NCBI RefSeq assembly: GCF_003313245.1
Contig: NZ_QJSD01000010.1
Coordinates: 56,838-120,837, forward strand
Source of the DNA: Primorskyibacter marinus
GTDB lineage: Bacteria; Pseudomonadota; Alphaproteobacteria; Rhodobacterales; Rhodobacteraceae
DNA: 64,000 nucleotides
Direction: 5' to 3'
Under the pieces are notes generated by a model, which was not told where the DNA came from, ran no database searches, and was given only the letters and a program-made list of their open reading frames with translations. Made by a program: the position numbers and the translations under genes. Each line of letters begins with the position of its first letter. Positions within the stretch are counted from its first letter, which is position 1. Below, piece by piece: positions 1 to 8,956 of the stretch.

Positions 1-14
1 CCCGCGCAAAAGGG

Positions 15-965
15 GTGACGGGGATAGAGATCGCTGCAATCGCGCTTTCGGCGCTGTGGTTGCTGGTGGCCGGAGCGGTTTTGCTGTTCGGATCATCAGA
101 CGATGACAGCTTTGGCGGGCTGCGCGTACTGATGGCGTTGATGACCGTGTTTCTGCCGATCGCAATGGTCTGGGTGGCCGCGATAACGGTGAAATCGTCG
201 CGCGTGATGCGCGACGAAAGCCGCCGGATACAGGCTGCGGCCGACGCCATGCGACAGGCCCATGTGGCGCAAACCCAAGGCAAGGGAGACACTGGTTCCG
301 CCAGTATCGCCAAAAAGCTGGATGAGATCGCCGCCGCCCAACGCAAGACCGACTCTGCGCTGGCAATGTTCACATCATCGCGCGAAATGCCCCGCGCGAC
401 GCCTGGCCCCGCGCCAACGGCCCGGTCCTCTGCTCCGCAGGCCGACGAACAGGGCATGTTGGCGCTTGGCACCCCTGCCGAGGCACTGGCACCGCCCTTG
501 CCCAAGGCCGACATGATCCGCGCACTGAATTTCCCCGACACGGCCGAGGATGAGGACGGCTTTGCCGCGCTACGTCGCGCCTTGAAAGACCGCGCGACGG
601 CGCAATTGATTCAGGCGGCACAAGACGTGCTGACCCTGCTGTCGCAGGATGGCATTTATATGGATGACCTGCCCCCTGACATGGCACGCACCGAAATCTG
701 GCGCCGCTTCGCCGCCGGAGAGCGCGGCCGCACGATCGCGACGCTGGGCGGTATTCGTGACCGGTCCTCGCTGGCGCTGGCTGCCGGGCGGATGAAGCAG
801 GATCCGATCTTCCGCGACGCGGCGCATCATTTCCTGCGGCTGTTTGACCGCAATTTCGCCAGCTTCGAGACCGACGCCAGCGATGCCGATATATCGGAGC
901 TTGCCAACACCCGCACCGCGCGCGCCTTCATGTTGCTGGGGCGTGTCGCGGGCACGTTCGACTGA
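15..965 (+). CDS. Membrane-anchored conserved hypothetical protein
   Basis: 316 residues with two hydrophobic segments near the N-terminus (about residues 5-27 and 37-60), followed by a charged stretch that may be helical or coiled-coil (about 65-115), a Pro/Ala-rich linker (about 125-165) and a soluble C-terminal region. This suggests an inner-membrane protein with a large cytoplasmic domain. I do not recognise the family. Translation is read from a GTG at 15, but no stop precedes it in frame, so the true start may lie to the left of the window. Codon use looks like the neighbouring core genes. A role in membrane or envelope biology is only inference. Confidence 0.7.
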   Translation: MTGIEIAAIALSALWLLVAGAVLLFGSSDDDSFGGLRVLMALMTVFLPIAMVWVAAITVKSSRVMRDESRRIQAAADAMRQAHVAQTQGKGDTGSASIAKKLDEIAAAQRKTDSALAMFTSSREMPRATPGPAPTARSSAPQADEQGMLALGTPAEALAPPLPKADMIRALNFPDTAEDEDGFAALRRALKDRATAQLIQAAQDVLTLLSQDGIYMDDLPPDMARTEIWRRFAAGERGRTIATLGGIRDRSSLALAAGRMKQDPIFRDAAHHFLRLFDRNFASFETDASDADISELANTRTARAFMLLGRVAGTFD

Positions 966-1061
966 CGCGGCCTCGTCGCTGACAAGAGCCTCCGCACATT
1001 TGCAACTCTGCCCCGGTTTGACTAGGACATTCGGGAAGAGTTCATTCCGGACGACATCCCC

Positions 1062-1775
1062 ATGACCCTACCAACTGAAAATGCCACCTTCTGGCGCGGC
1101 GTTGTCGACGGTCTGCCGTTCGTTCTGGTCAGCGCGCCCTTTGGTGTGCTGTTCGGTGTCTTGGCAACCGAGGGCGGCCTGAACCTGCTGGAGATCCTGT
1201 CCTTCAGCCTGGTCGTTGTGGCGGGTGCGGCACAGTTCACGGCCCTGCAACTGATGCTTGATAATGCCCCGACCATCGTGGTTCTGGCCTCGGCGCTGGC
1301 GGTCAACCTGCGGCTGGTGATGTATTCGGCAGGCCTTGCCCCGCATCTGGGTGGGGCACCGCTGAAGGCCCGTCTGGCCGCCGCCTATATGCTGGTCGAT
1401 CCGGTCTATGCGCTAACGGCCACACGCTATGACGCACAGCCTTCCATGCCGATGCCGCTGAAAGTGGCGTATTTCTTCGGAACTGCGGCACCGGTGATGA
1501 TCGGCTGGTTTGCCAGTACGTTGATCGGTGCCGCACTCGGCACCCAGATCCCCGAGGCCTATGCGCTGGATTTCGCACTGCCCATCGCCTTCATTGCCAT
1601 GGCAGGCCCGATGATGCGCACCGCCGCCCATATGGCCGCTGCCTTTGTCGCCGTGGTTCTGGCGCTGTGCCTGACCTGGCTGCCCTACGGCACCGGGTTG
1701 CTGGTGGCGGGGCTGGGCGGGATGCTGACCGGCGCGCGGGTTGAACTGATGCAACGCGAAAGGATCACGCCATGA
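1062..1775 (+). CDS. azlC: AzlC-family branched-chain amino acid exporter, large subunit
   Basis: 237-residue inner-membrane protein with several hydrophobic helices. The stretch GAAQFTALQLM and the motif PVYAL near mid-protein are typical of the AzlC/YgaZ family, which exports branched-chain amino acids together with a small AzlD/YgaH partner. Its length matches the family. The stop overlaps the start of the downstream azlD-like gene by 4 bp (ATGA), so the two are translationally coupled and probably form a two-subunit exporter. The substrate is inferred from the family; nothing in the window fixes it. The region just upstream (966-1061) shows no clear ribosome-binding site. Confidence 0.9.
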   Translation: MTLPTENATFWRGVVDGLPFVLVSAPFGVLFGVLATEGGLNLLEILSFSLVVVAGAAQFTALQLMLDNAPTIVVLASALAVNLRLVMYSAGLAPHLGGAPLKARLAAAYMLVDPVYALTATRYDAQPSMPMPLKVAYFFGTAAPVMIGWFASTLIGAALGTQIPEAYALDFALPIAFIAMAGPMMRTAAHMAAAFVAVVLALCLTWLPYGTGLLVAGLGGMLTGARVELMQRERITP

Positions 1776-2095
1776 TTGATCGTTGGCAATTATGGGTGGT
1801 GATTGCCGGGCTTGGCCTTGGCAGCTATGCGATGCGATTCGTCTTCATGGGTCTTGTCGGGCGACGCCCCCTGCCCGAATGGGCATTGCGCCACCTGCGC
1901 TATACGGCCGTGTCGATTTTTCCCGCCTTGGTGGCACCGCTTGTCGTCTGGCCGGAGGCGACCGGCGGAATGCTTGACGCGCCGCGCGGCCTTGCCGCGC
2001 TGGCAGCTCTCGGCACCGGCATCGTGACGCGCAATGTCTTTGCGTCGATGGGTGCCGGTGCGCTGGTGCTGTTTGGTATGCTTTACTGGTTCTGA
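1772..2095 (+). CDS. azlD: AzlD-family transporter small subunit
   Basis: 107-residue membrane protein with about four hydrophobic segments and the AzlD signature RFVFMGLVGRRPLPEW followed by LRYTAVSIFPAL. AzlD proteins pair with AzlC to make an exporter of branched-chain amino acids. The gene overlaps azlC by 4 bp in the same direction. Its 3' end overlaps the 3' end of the convergent lipoprotein gene by 13 bp, so there is no room for a dedicated terminator between them. Confidence 0.88.
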   Translation: MIDRWQLWVVIAGLGLGSYAMRFVFMGLVGRRPLPEWALRHLRYTAVSIFPALVAPLVVWPEATGGMLDAPRGLAALAALGTGIVTRNVFASMGAGALVLFGMLYWF

Positions 2096-2712
2096 GCCGC
2101 GACTTTCTGCGGATCATAGGCGCGCAAGGCAACGCGTTTATCCTCGTCGTCATATTCGTAGAGCCGTTCAGTGACAACGCCGGGAACCTGCCCAAAACTC
2201 TTGCTCAGCTTCACCGGGAACCAAGTGGATTTCACGCCCTGAAAGCCTGGCAGTTGCCGCAGGATAGCAGACACACTCAGCGCGCATTGCGCCTGACCGA
2301 CGGATCCGTTGGCGATTGCGAGTTGCAGCGCGCGTTCTGCCACTTCTGGCGATACGACGATGCGCTGTACGACAACATGATGCGTCGCGCGGGCATGGGC
2401 ACGGGTATAGAAATCCGCAACACCCGGCGTGATACCGTACAATACATCATCGCGTTCAGGCACTGTTTCATGGCGCACCGTGCCTGCGGGATCAAAGATC
2501 ACCCGTTGCGAGCCGTTGATCATCAGGCTTGAATGTCCGCCCGCGCCGGTGCGATTGTTGACCATGGTAAAAAGCGTCAGCGCCGGTGGTCCGCTATGAA
2601 CATACCGCGCCTGCGATACGACCTCGGGCGACGCATTGCCCGCCTGATGCGCGCCGCAAGCCGATAGCAGCACGGACGCCATGACGCCCAGAATCACCGT
2701 GAAAAAACGCAT
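2083..2712 (-). CDS. Putative lipoprotein, family not recognised
   Basis: 209 residues when started at the ATG at 2712. That start gives a clean lipoprotein signal: positively charged N-terminus, hydrophobic core and lipobox LSAC with the lipidated Cys at residue 19. A longer frame with an upstream ATG exists but would bury the signal. The mature part contains NNRTGAGGHSSLMING and a conserved-looking Cys later in the protein; the GGHSSL stretch resembles those seen in some NlpC/P60-like or permuted-papain proteins, but I cannot assign a catalytic triad. It probably resides in the periplasm or outer membrane. Confidence 0.72.
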   Translation of the reverse strand: MRFFTVILGVMASVLLSACGAHQAGNASPEVVSQARYVHSGPPALTLFTMVNNRTGAGGHSSLMINGSQRVIFDPAGTVRHETVPERDDVLYGITPGVADFYTRAHARATHHVVVQRIVVSPEVAERALQLAIANGSVGQAQCALSVSAILRQLPGFQGVKSTWFPVKLSKSFGQVPGVVTERLYEYDDEDKRVALRAYDPQKVAAQNQ

Positions 2713-2758
2713 CACAACCCCCTTCAGCAACACACCCGCCCAGGGGCTGCGCCAATCG

Positions 2759-2893
2759 TTAACCGTTAATCAAAGCCACCAGAATCAGCATCACGATGAT
2801 CACGATGACCGCATTCGTGGCAAAGCGGATAAAACCCGCAAACGTCTTTTCCTGTGCTTCGATATTCATCGAGCCATGCTTGTGTTCAGCCAT
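2759..2893 (-). CDS. ctaH: aa3-type cytochrome c oxidase subunit IV
   Basis: A 44-residue protein: a short charged N-terminus with HGSMNIEAQEKTFAGFIR followed by a single transmembrane helix and a C-terminal ALING. This matches the tiny subunit IV of alphaproteobacterial aa3 cytochrome c oxidase (Pfam aa3-type COX IV), known from Paracoccus, where it is one helix packed beside the catalytic core and dispensable for activity. It stands alone here, away from the ctaC/ctaD/ctaE genes, as is usual. The start is the ATG at 2893; the frame closes with TAA at 2759. Confidence 0.9.
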   Translation of the reverse strand: MAEHKHGSMNIEAQEKTFAGFIRFATNAVIVIIVMLILVALING

Positions 2894-2988
2894 GTCAGTT
2901 CCGCCCTTCGCTAAGCAATTTCCAGCCTCATACTTCATTTGAAAATGTCTGTCACCACGTCAAGGCAGCGCATGGTGCACAAGCCGCC

Positions 2989-3438
2989 CTACGCCTTGTC
3001 CAGCTCCTGAACCAGACGAAAGCCGATACGTTGCGCACTGGCCTGTTCAGGCTCTTTCGGCACGGCGCGCAGCATCACGTTCAACTGGCTGACATGCTGG
3101 ATCAACTGGGTCCGCTTTCCTCCCGATTCGCTGCCATAGAAGGTCAGAATGTCGGGATCGAAAAAGCCCATGCCCTCGATTCGCAGCACGCCGACCTGCC
3201 CACCGGCCAGCCCCATGGCGACCTCATGTTCATTGTCCAGTTGTTCCTCGAAGCTCTGGATATACAGCACCAGCCGCTCATAGGCCCATTCGGCCTGGCT
3301 TTTGTGCTTCAACGGTTTACGTTGCACCGCCTGGGGAAGATCGGCAGCGCCAGAGCATCCCTCCTCGCCATTGGTATGCACTTCATGGCGGCGCGGCAGG
3401 GCGTCGTTTTCGGCATATTCCGCCGAGGTTTCGATCAT
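2989..3438 (-). CDS. Conserved hypothetical protein (possibly DUF6173 family)
   Basis: 149 residues when started at the ATG at 3438, which overlaps the stop of the upstream hydrolase gene as ATGA and has a GAGG just before it; an alternative frame start 30 bases earlier would overlap more. The N-terminal third is polar and low-complexity; the C-terminal part (about residues 50-145) is well structured with DNEHEVAMGLAGGQ and IEGMGFFDPDILTFYG. I recall this domain from Rhodobacteraceae as a DUF (possibly DUF6173), without known function. It is the third gene of an apparent operon with the acyl-CoA dehydrogenase and the MBL hydrolase. Confidence 0.7.
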   Translation of the reverse strand: MIETSAEYAENDALPRRHEVHTNGEEGCSGAADLPQAVQRKPLKHKSQAEWAYERLVLYIQSFEEQLDNEHEVAMGLAGGQVGVLRIEGMGFFDPDILTFYGSESGGKRTQLIQHVSQLNVMLRAVPKEPEQASAQRIGFRLVQELDKA

Positions 3439-4496
3439 CCCTCGTTCTGTTTGCTTGTCCTGCGGCAATATACCATCGCTCCATCGCTGCGTGTCGACTG
3501 ATCCACCAGCCCCTGATGATGAAGATGGTTCAAATGCGCCACGGCCTCAACCATGGCGAGGCCGAATTCCGCGTCGCCAATCTGGCGTTTGAACAGGACC
3601 GGGAAGCATTCCGTTGCCGCTTTTGGCGTTTCCAGGTACACCAGCAGCCGCTTCAGTGCGCCGTGATGGTTGTCGATCAACTGCCGCATGCGCGTCGGCA
3701 GACCCGTGAAAGGCAGCTTATGCCCGCCCAGAACAAGGTGATCGGGACGCGCGAGTTGCGACAGGCGTTCACACGCCTCCAGCCAATCACCCACCGGATC
3801 GGCCTTGGGTTCCGTCGCATAGACCCCGAGGTTGGAACTGATGGAAGGCAGGATCTGATCGCCCGCGATCACCAGATTGTCATCGCGGCTCCAAAGCGTT
3901 GCATGCTCGGGCGCGTGACCATTGCCGATATGTACGTCCCAATCGCGCCCGCCTGCGCGAATCACGTCGCCCTGCTTGATCCGGGTGAATCCCAGCGGCA
4001 TTGGATAGACGACATCCGAGAAGTTGAACGGACGTTCCTCGGCCCGGCGCGCGATCTCATCCGCGTCCATCCCAGCGCGGCGATAATAGGCTAGCGTTTC
4101 GCTGGCAGGGCGCGCCTGCTCGTCCAGTTGCAACATCCGCGCAAACAGCCAGGCGGTGCGCGTCGCGATCAGCTCGGCCCCGTGTTCGGTTTGGAACCAC
4201 CCCGCAAGACCCACATGATCCGGGTGGTGATGCGTGACAATGACACGCCCAACGGGCTTGCCCGCCAAGGGACCATCCAGCAAGCCCTGCCACAGCGCGC
4301 GTGTCTTCTTCGACGAGAACCCGGTATCGACCAACGTCCAGCTGTCGCCCTCGTCCAGCGCATAGACATTGACGTGGTCAAGCTTCATCGGCAGCGGCAG
4401 GCGCATCCACAACACGCCCGGCGCGACCTCGATCGCCTGATCGCCAGAGGGTGGGTCTGACCAAGGGTAACCAATCACGTCCGCACCGCCATCCAT
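3435..4496 (-). CDS. Metallo-beta-lactamase-fold hydrolase with C-terminal winged-helix domain
   Basis: 353 residues. The N-terminal domain has the zinc-binding motif THHHPDHVG (HxHxDH), preceded by LVDTGF, with further ligands in GHAPEHATLW and GDQILP, as in the glyoxalase II/LACTB2-like branch. The C-terminal ~90 residues resemble the winged-helix domain (BLACT_WH) attached to such hydrolases. The start is an ATG at 4496 overlapping the stop of the acyl-CoA dehydrogenase gene (TGATG); a GTG three bases earlier is also possible. The close coupling suggests it hydrolyses a thioester or ester in the same catabolic route, which is inference from position. Confidence 0.85.
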   Translation of the reverse strand: MDGGADVIGYPWSDPPSGDQAIEVAPGVLWMRLPLPMKLDHVNVYALDEGDSWTLVDTGFSSKKTRALWQGLLDGPLAGKPVGRVIVTHHHPDHVGLAGWFQTEHGAELIATRTAWLFARMLQLDEQARPASETLAYYRRAGMDADEIARRAEERPFNFSDVVYPMPLGFTRIKQGDVIRAGGRDWDVHIGNGHAPEHATLWSRDDNLVIAGDQILPSISSNLGVYATEPKADPVGDWLEACERLSQLARPDHLVLGGHKLPFTGLPTRMRQLIDNHHGALKRLLVYLETPKAATECFPVLFKRQIGDAEFGLAMVEAVAHLNHLHHQGLVDQSTRSDGAMVYCRRTSKQNEG

Positions 4497-6214
4497 CACG
4501 CCACCAACTCGTCGATGTCCAGAGCGTACAGGCCTTCCGTCCCTTCGCGCGCATGCGCCAGCGCACCTGCATATTCCGGCAACATCCGTTTGATATAGAA
4601 CCGGGCCAGCTTGCTACGCGGCCCGTCGCCGCCTTCGGCCTCTGCGGCCATCAGGTGGAAATGCGCGCCCAAGACACGGGCAAAGCCTTTCAGGAACGGC
4701 ACCGCGCCTGCAAAGCGGTTGTTCATATCGGTCTGTGCCACCATCCACTCGATCGTCTCGCGCAGCGTCTCTGCTGCTTCCCAGACGGGCTCGGCGAGGT
4801 CGGGCAGCGTCTTGCGGGTGCGTTCCGCGACCGTCTCGATCTCGTCCATCAGGCGAAACGCGGCCTCGCCGCCATCCATCATCTTGCGCCCCACAAGGTC
4901 CATCGCCTGAATGCCGTTGGTGCCCTCGTAGATCGCGGTGACGCGCACATCGCGGGAATATTGCGCGGCACCGGTTTCCTCGATGTAGCCCATACCGCCA
5001 TGCACCTGCACGCCCATCTCTGCCACGGCGATGCCTGTATCGGTGCCGAACGCCTTGACGATGGGCGTCAGCAGCGCCGCGCGCGCACCCCATTCGGCAT
5101 CGCCGGTCGCTGTTTTCATGTCGATTGAGACGGCACAGGCCAGCGCAATGGCCCGCACCGCGAAAATATCCGCCTTCATCGTCATCAGCATCCGCCGCAC
5201 ATCGGCGTGATCAATGATCGTGCCCGTGCCGCCGCTGACCGGCACCCGGCCCTGCTTGCGTTCCTGCGCATAGGCCAGCGCATGCTGATAGGCGCCCTCG
5301 GCCACGCTTAGCCCCTGAATGCCGACACCCAGCCGCGCATTGTTCATCATGGTGAACATCGCGCGCATGCCGTCATTCTCTTCGCCGATCAGCCAGCCTG
5401 TCGCGCCGTCATATTGCATGACCGCGGTGGGCGATCCGTGCAGGCCCATCTTGTGCTCCAGACTGACAACCTTGAGATCATTCGCTCGGCCCGGATTGCC
5501 GTCTTCGTCCGGCAGATATTTCGGCACCAGAAACAGGCTGATCCCTTTGGTTCCGGGCGCGGCGTCAGGCAAGCGGGCAAGCACAAGGTGGCAGACATTG
5601 CCGGTAAAATCGTTATCGCCCCAGCTGATATAGATCTTTTGGCCGGTGACAGCATAGCTGCCATCCCCATTGGCCACGGCCTTGGTGTTGAGAGCGCCGA
5701 CATCCGACCCGGCCTGAGGTTCGGTCAGGTTCATCGTGCCGCACCACTCGCCCGAGATCAGCTTGGGCAGATAGGTCTCTTTGATCGCATCGCTGGCGTG
5801 ATGTTCCAACGCTTCGATCTGGCCCTGCGTCATCAGCGGGTTCAACTGCAAGGACAGGCAGGCCGCGCCCATCATTTCATTGACCGCCGAGACCAGAGCC
5901 ATCGGCAGCCCCATGCCGCCATGTTCCGGATCGGCCCCCATCGAGACCCATCCACCATCTGCAATGGCCCGATACCCGTCCGCAAACCCCGGCGACGTGC
6001 GCACAACGCCGTTTTCCAGCTTTGCCGGTGTCAGATCGCCATTGCGTTGCAGCGGTGCAAGAATCTCTTCGCACATCCGCCCGGCTTCGGTCAGAATCGC
6101 CTCGATCATGTCCGGGGTCGCTTCGGCAAATCGTTCCGTCGCAGTGACCTGCGTCAAGTCCAACACCTGATCAAAAAGGAAACGATAGTCAGACAAGGGC
6201 GCGCGATAGGGCAT
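4496..6214 (-). CDS. Acyl-CoA dehydrogenase, long DmdC-like type
   Basis: 572-residue flavoprotein of the long acyl-CoA dehydrogenase group that includes FadE-like enzymes and DmdC (methylmercaptopropionyl-CoA dehydrogenase). Visible are the FAD/substrate signature MNLTEPQAGSDVG (about 161-173), the catalytic-base region AIYEGTNGIQ with Glu at about 430, and an extra C-terminal helical domain after residue 440. The ATG at 6214 is preceded by GGAGGCC and fits the usual N-terminus MPYRAPLSD. It oxidises an acyl-CoA to the 2-enoyl-CoA. Whether the substrate is a fatty acyl-CoA or the DMSP-derived thioester cannot be told here; neighbours are not the dmd cluster. Confidence 0.88.
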   Translation of the reverse strand: MPYRAPLSDYRFLFDQVLDLTQVTATERFAEATPDMIEAILTEAGRMCEEILAPLQRNGDLTPAKLENGVVRTSPGFADGYRAIADGGWVSMGADPEHGGMGLPMALVSAVNEMMGAACLSLQLNPLMTQGQIEALEHHASDAIKETYLPKLISGEWCGTMNLTEPQAGSDVGALNTKAVANGDGSYAVTGQKIYISWGDNDFTGNVCHLVLARLPDAAPGTKGISLFLVPKYLPDEDGNPGRANDLKVVSLEHKMGLHGSPTAVMQYDGATGWLIGEENDGMRAMFTMMNNARLGVGIQGLSVAEGAYQHALAYAQERKQGRVPVSGGTGTIIDHADVRRMLMTMKADIFAVRAIALACAVSIDMKTATGDAEWGARAALLTPIVKAFGTDTGIAVAEMGVQVHGGMGYIEETGAAQYSRDVRVTAIYEGTNGIQAMDLVGRKMMDGGEAAFRLMDEIETVAERTRKTLPDLAEPVWEAAETLRETIEWMVAQTDMNNRFAGAVPFLKGFARVLGAHFHLMAAEAEGGDGPRSKLARFYIKRMLPEYAGALAHAREGTEGLYALDIDELVA

Positions 6215-6359
6215 GGGGCCTCCAGAATTCTGCGTCGGTATAATCCGGCTATGAGACAAACTTGGCAACAACCGTGCAGAGTTGTATGCACGGGAACCTT
6301 TGCCGCGTAGCCTAAGCAAGCGCGCGGCAGCATCAACCCAAAACGCGGCGTCACAAACC

Positions 6360-7301
6360 ATGTCCCATCCATTGCGTCTTTCCGCCGATCAGTCTGGCAT
6401 CACCGAGGCAGCAAGGCTGTTGCGGGACGGCGCGCTGGTCGCCCTGCCCACGGAAACCGTCTACGGGCTTGGGGCCGATGCGCGAAATGACCGCGCCGTC
6501 GCGCGCATTTTCGAGGCAAAGGGCCGACCGAGCTTCAATCCGCTGATCGTGCATGTGCCGGATGTCGAGGCCGCCCGCACCTATGTGCACTGGACGCAAA
6601 CCGCCGATCTGCTCGCCTCGGCCTTCTGGCCCGGCGCGCTGACACTGGTCCTGCCACTGCGCGCGGACAGCGGCATCGCGCCGCTGGTCTCTGCCGGATT
6701 GTCCACCGTTGCGGTGCGCGTCCCGGCCCATCCTTTGGCGCAAAAGCTGCTGCGCGAATTTGGCGGCCCGATTGCTGCGCCCTCTGCCAACCGCTCTGGC
6801 CAGATCAGCCCGACCACACCCGACCATGTGGCCCAAGGCCTTGGCGCGCGCGTCGCGGCGATCCTTGATGGTGGGCCGTGCCCTGTGGGGGTCGAATCGA
6901 GCATCGTTGACGCAACGGGTACTGCCAGCCTATTGCGGCCGGGCGGCATTCCGGCCGAGGCGCTGGAACAGGCGCTTGGTCATCCGCTGGGCATGCGCGA
7001 CGGTGCCGACGCGATCTCTGCCCCCGGCCAGCTTCGGTCCCATTATGCGCCTTCCGCAACCGTTCGGCTGAACGCGACTGACTGGCGCGAAGGCGAAGCA
7101 ACGCTTGGGTTCGGGAAGGTGGCGGCCGATCTCAACCTGTCGCCCTCGGGCGATCTGACAGAGGCTGCGGCCAATCTATTTGGCCACCTCCACACACTAG
7201 ATGCGTCCGGTCGGCCCATCGCCGTTGCGCCGATCCCCATGCACGGGCTGGGCGCGGCAATCAACGATCGGCTGAGCCGCGCCGCTGCGCCACGCGACTG
7301 A
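6360..7301 (+). CDS. tsaC: L-threonylcarbamoyladenylate synthase (TsaC/Sua5)
   Basis: 313 residues. The N-terminal YrdC domain carries LPTETVYGLGADA, KGRPSFNPLIVHV and APSANRSGQISPT, which bind L-threonine, bicarbonate and ATP to make threonylcarbamoyl-AMP, the precursor of t6A37 in ANN-decoding tRNAs. The extra C-terminal ~110 residues make it the longer Sua5 form. The start at 6360 gives MSHPL; an in-frame earlier ATG at 6282 would run into the divergent acyl-CoA dehydrogenase promoter region. It is transcribed away from that gene and converges on yqgE. Confidence 0.93.
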   Translation: MSHPLRLSADQSGITEAARLLRDGALVALPTETVYGLGADARNDRAVARIFEAKGRPSFNPLIVHVPDVEAARTYVHWTQTADLLASAFWPGALTLVLPLRADSGIAPLVSAGLSTVAVRVPAHPLAQKLLREFGGPIAAPSANRSGQISPTTPDHVAQGLGARVAAILDGGPCPVGVESSIVDATGTASLLRPGGIPAEALEQALGHPLGMRDGADAISAPGQLRSHYAPSATVRLNATDWREGEATLGFGKVAADLNLSPSGDLTEAAANLFGHLHTLDASGRPIAVAPIPMHGLGAAINDRLSRAAAPRD

Positions 7302-7429
7302 TCGGCTTTGCCCGACCGATCGCACGCGACAGTCAGTGGTCTTTCGTGGCGCAACGCATCACCGGGGTCATCTGTGGTGCAGTCAACGCCCCCCCACAGC
7401 CGACAGAAAACTACAAAGCTGAGGCTTAT

Positions 7430-7996
7430 CTAGGCCCGCCCGGCATCCGGCGACAATGCCAGGGCTGCCACGCCCAAGGTTTCCAGCGCGGCTTCCCATT
7501 TTTCCGTGTCGGGTATGTCAAAAACCAATGCTTTGGAGGCCTCGCAGGTCAGCCAGCCATTCTCGACAATCTCGGATTCGAGCTGCCCCGGCCCCCATCC
7601 GGCATAGCCCAACAGCATCAATTGCCGTTCTGGCCCCTTTCCGGACCCGATATCTTCGAGAATATCCAAGGTCGCGGTCATTGCAAAACCGCCGGGCACC
7701 TTCAGCGTCGAGACCACGGATTCGTATTCGTCCGAATGCAGAACAAAGCCGCGCCCCTGCTCCACCGGACCACCGAAACGCACAGGCTGCTTCATGTGAT
7801 CGCCCGACGCCTCGATCGACAATTGATCCAGCAACGCCTCCATCGTGACATCTGGCGTCGGCTTGTTCAGGATCAGGCCCATCGCGCCCTCATCGGAATG
7901 CGCGCATAGGAACACGACTGAACGATCAAACCTTGGATCGCCCATGCCCGGCATGGCGATCAACAACTTGCCGGTAAGGTCGGTGGTTTCGGTCAT
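7430..7996 (-). CDS. yqgE: YqgE/AlgH family protein (DUF179)
   Basis: 188 residues with the hallmark N-terminus [17 protein letters not shown] followed by [21 protein letters not shown], then [16 protein letters not shown], all diagnostic of the YqgE/AlgH family. The biochemical role is not established. The ATG at 7996 is chosen because the usual family start lies a few residues before LTGK; an in-frame TTG at 8032 would add twelve atypical residues. A GGGGAG lies about 11 bases upstream. It converges with tsaC. Confidence 0.92.
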   Translation of the reverse strand: MTETTDLTGKLLIAMPGMGDPRFDRSVVFLCAHSDEGAMGLILNKPTPDVTMEALLDQLSIEASGDHMKQPVRFGGPVEQGRGFVLHSDEYESVVSTLKVPGGFAMTATLDILEDIGSGKGPERQLMLLGYAGWGPGQLESEIVENGWLTCEASKALVFDIPDTEKWEAALETLGVAALALSPDAGRA

Positions 7997-8109
7997 TTCG
8001 GTCAGCACTCCCCGGTTGGTGCCTTCTGACAATGGCCTCGCGCATCCGCAGGTTCAAGGGCTGCGCTCATATGCGCCTCGCCGGAAAGTGACTTGGCATT
8101 TCAGGCAGC

Positions 8110-8931
8110 ATGGCCCATTTCCAAGGAATGATACGTCGTATGATAACTGCCGCAGTACTGAGCCTTGGCCTTTTTGGCACCGCCTTGCAGGCCGCAGGCT
8201 CGTCCTCGCCGATCCGGGCAGAACTGTTGCCGGGCTGGCGATTGGCCTCTGGCGATCACATTGCAGCCCTTCGGCTGGTCATGTCGCCGGGGTGGAAAAC
8301 CTACTGGCGCGCGCCGGGCGATGCGGGCATTCCGCCGGTCTTTGGCTGGCAAGGCTCGCAAGGCGTGTCCGGTGTTCAAGTCACATGGCCGGTGCCGCAT
8401 GTATTTGATCAGCAGGGGATGCAGTCCATTGGCTACACCAAAGAGGTCATCCTGCCCCTGCGCATTTCCACGACAAGCGATGACATTGCCCTGAATGGCC
8501 GCGTTCAGATCGGCATCTGCAAGGACATCTGCATCCCGGAAGAGCTGCGTTTTCGCGCCGATCTGTCCGCCAGGAACGCACGTCCGGACCCGCGCATTTC
8601 TGCCGCGATGGCGAATGTGCCGCTAACCTCGACAGAGGCTGGCGTGGGCCGTGTGAGTTGCGAACTGGCACCGTCCCGCGATGGTCTGACCGTCACCGCG
8701 CGCATCGATATGCCCAGCGCCGGAGGAACCGAGGTTGCAGTGGTAGAGACCGCCAATCCCTATCTCTGGGTGGCCGAGGCGCGAAGCGAACGGCAGGCGG
8801 GCACTTTGGTTGCACGCTCCGAAATCATGCATGTGAACGGCAAGGCTTTTGCCCTGAAACGCGACGGTATTCGGATCACGGTGCTCGGCAGTAAGAGGGC
8901 CGTGGACATTCAGGGCTGCCCCGCGCCCTGA
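8110..8931 (+). CDS. Periplasmic DsbD-alpha-like protein (DsbD N-terminal domain only)
   Basis: 273 residues with a signal peptide (cleavage probably near ALQAAG, residues 29-34). The body resembles the immunoglobulin-like DsbD alpha/ScsB N-terminal domain: MSPGWKTYWRAPGDAGIPP, then GICKDICIPEE with two cysteines four apart that correspond to the redox pair shuttling electrons from the membrane domain of DsbD to periplasmic partners. No transmembrane beta domain or thioredoxin gamma domain follows, so this is a stand-alone alpha domain needing a partner encoded elsewhere (a CcdA-like protein would be a candidate). It lies next to an RND efflux pair but in the opposite orientation. Confidence 0.82.
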   Translation: MAHFQGMIRRMITAAVLSLGLFGTALQAAGSSSPIRAELLPGWRLASGDHIAALRLVMSPGWKTYWRAPGDAGIPPVFGWQGSQGVSGVQVTWPVPHVFDQQGMQSIGYTKEVILPLRISTTSDDIALNGRVQIGICKDICIPEELRFRADLSARNARPDPRISAAMANVPLTSTEAGVGRVSCELAPSRDGLTVTARIDMPSAGGTEVAVVETANPYLWVAEARSERQAGTLVARSEIMHVNGKAFALKRDGIRITVLGSKRAVDIQGCPAP

Positions 8932-8956
8932 CCCGCTTGTCCGCTGCCTGTTCCGG

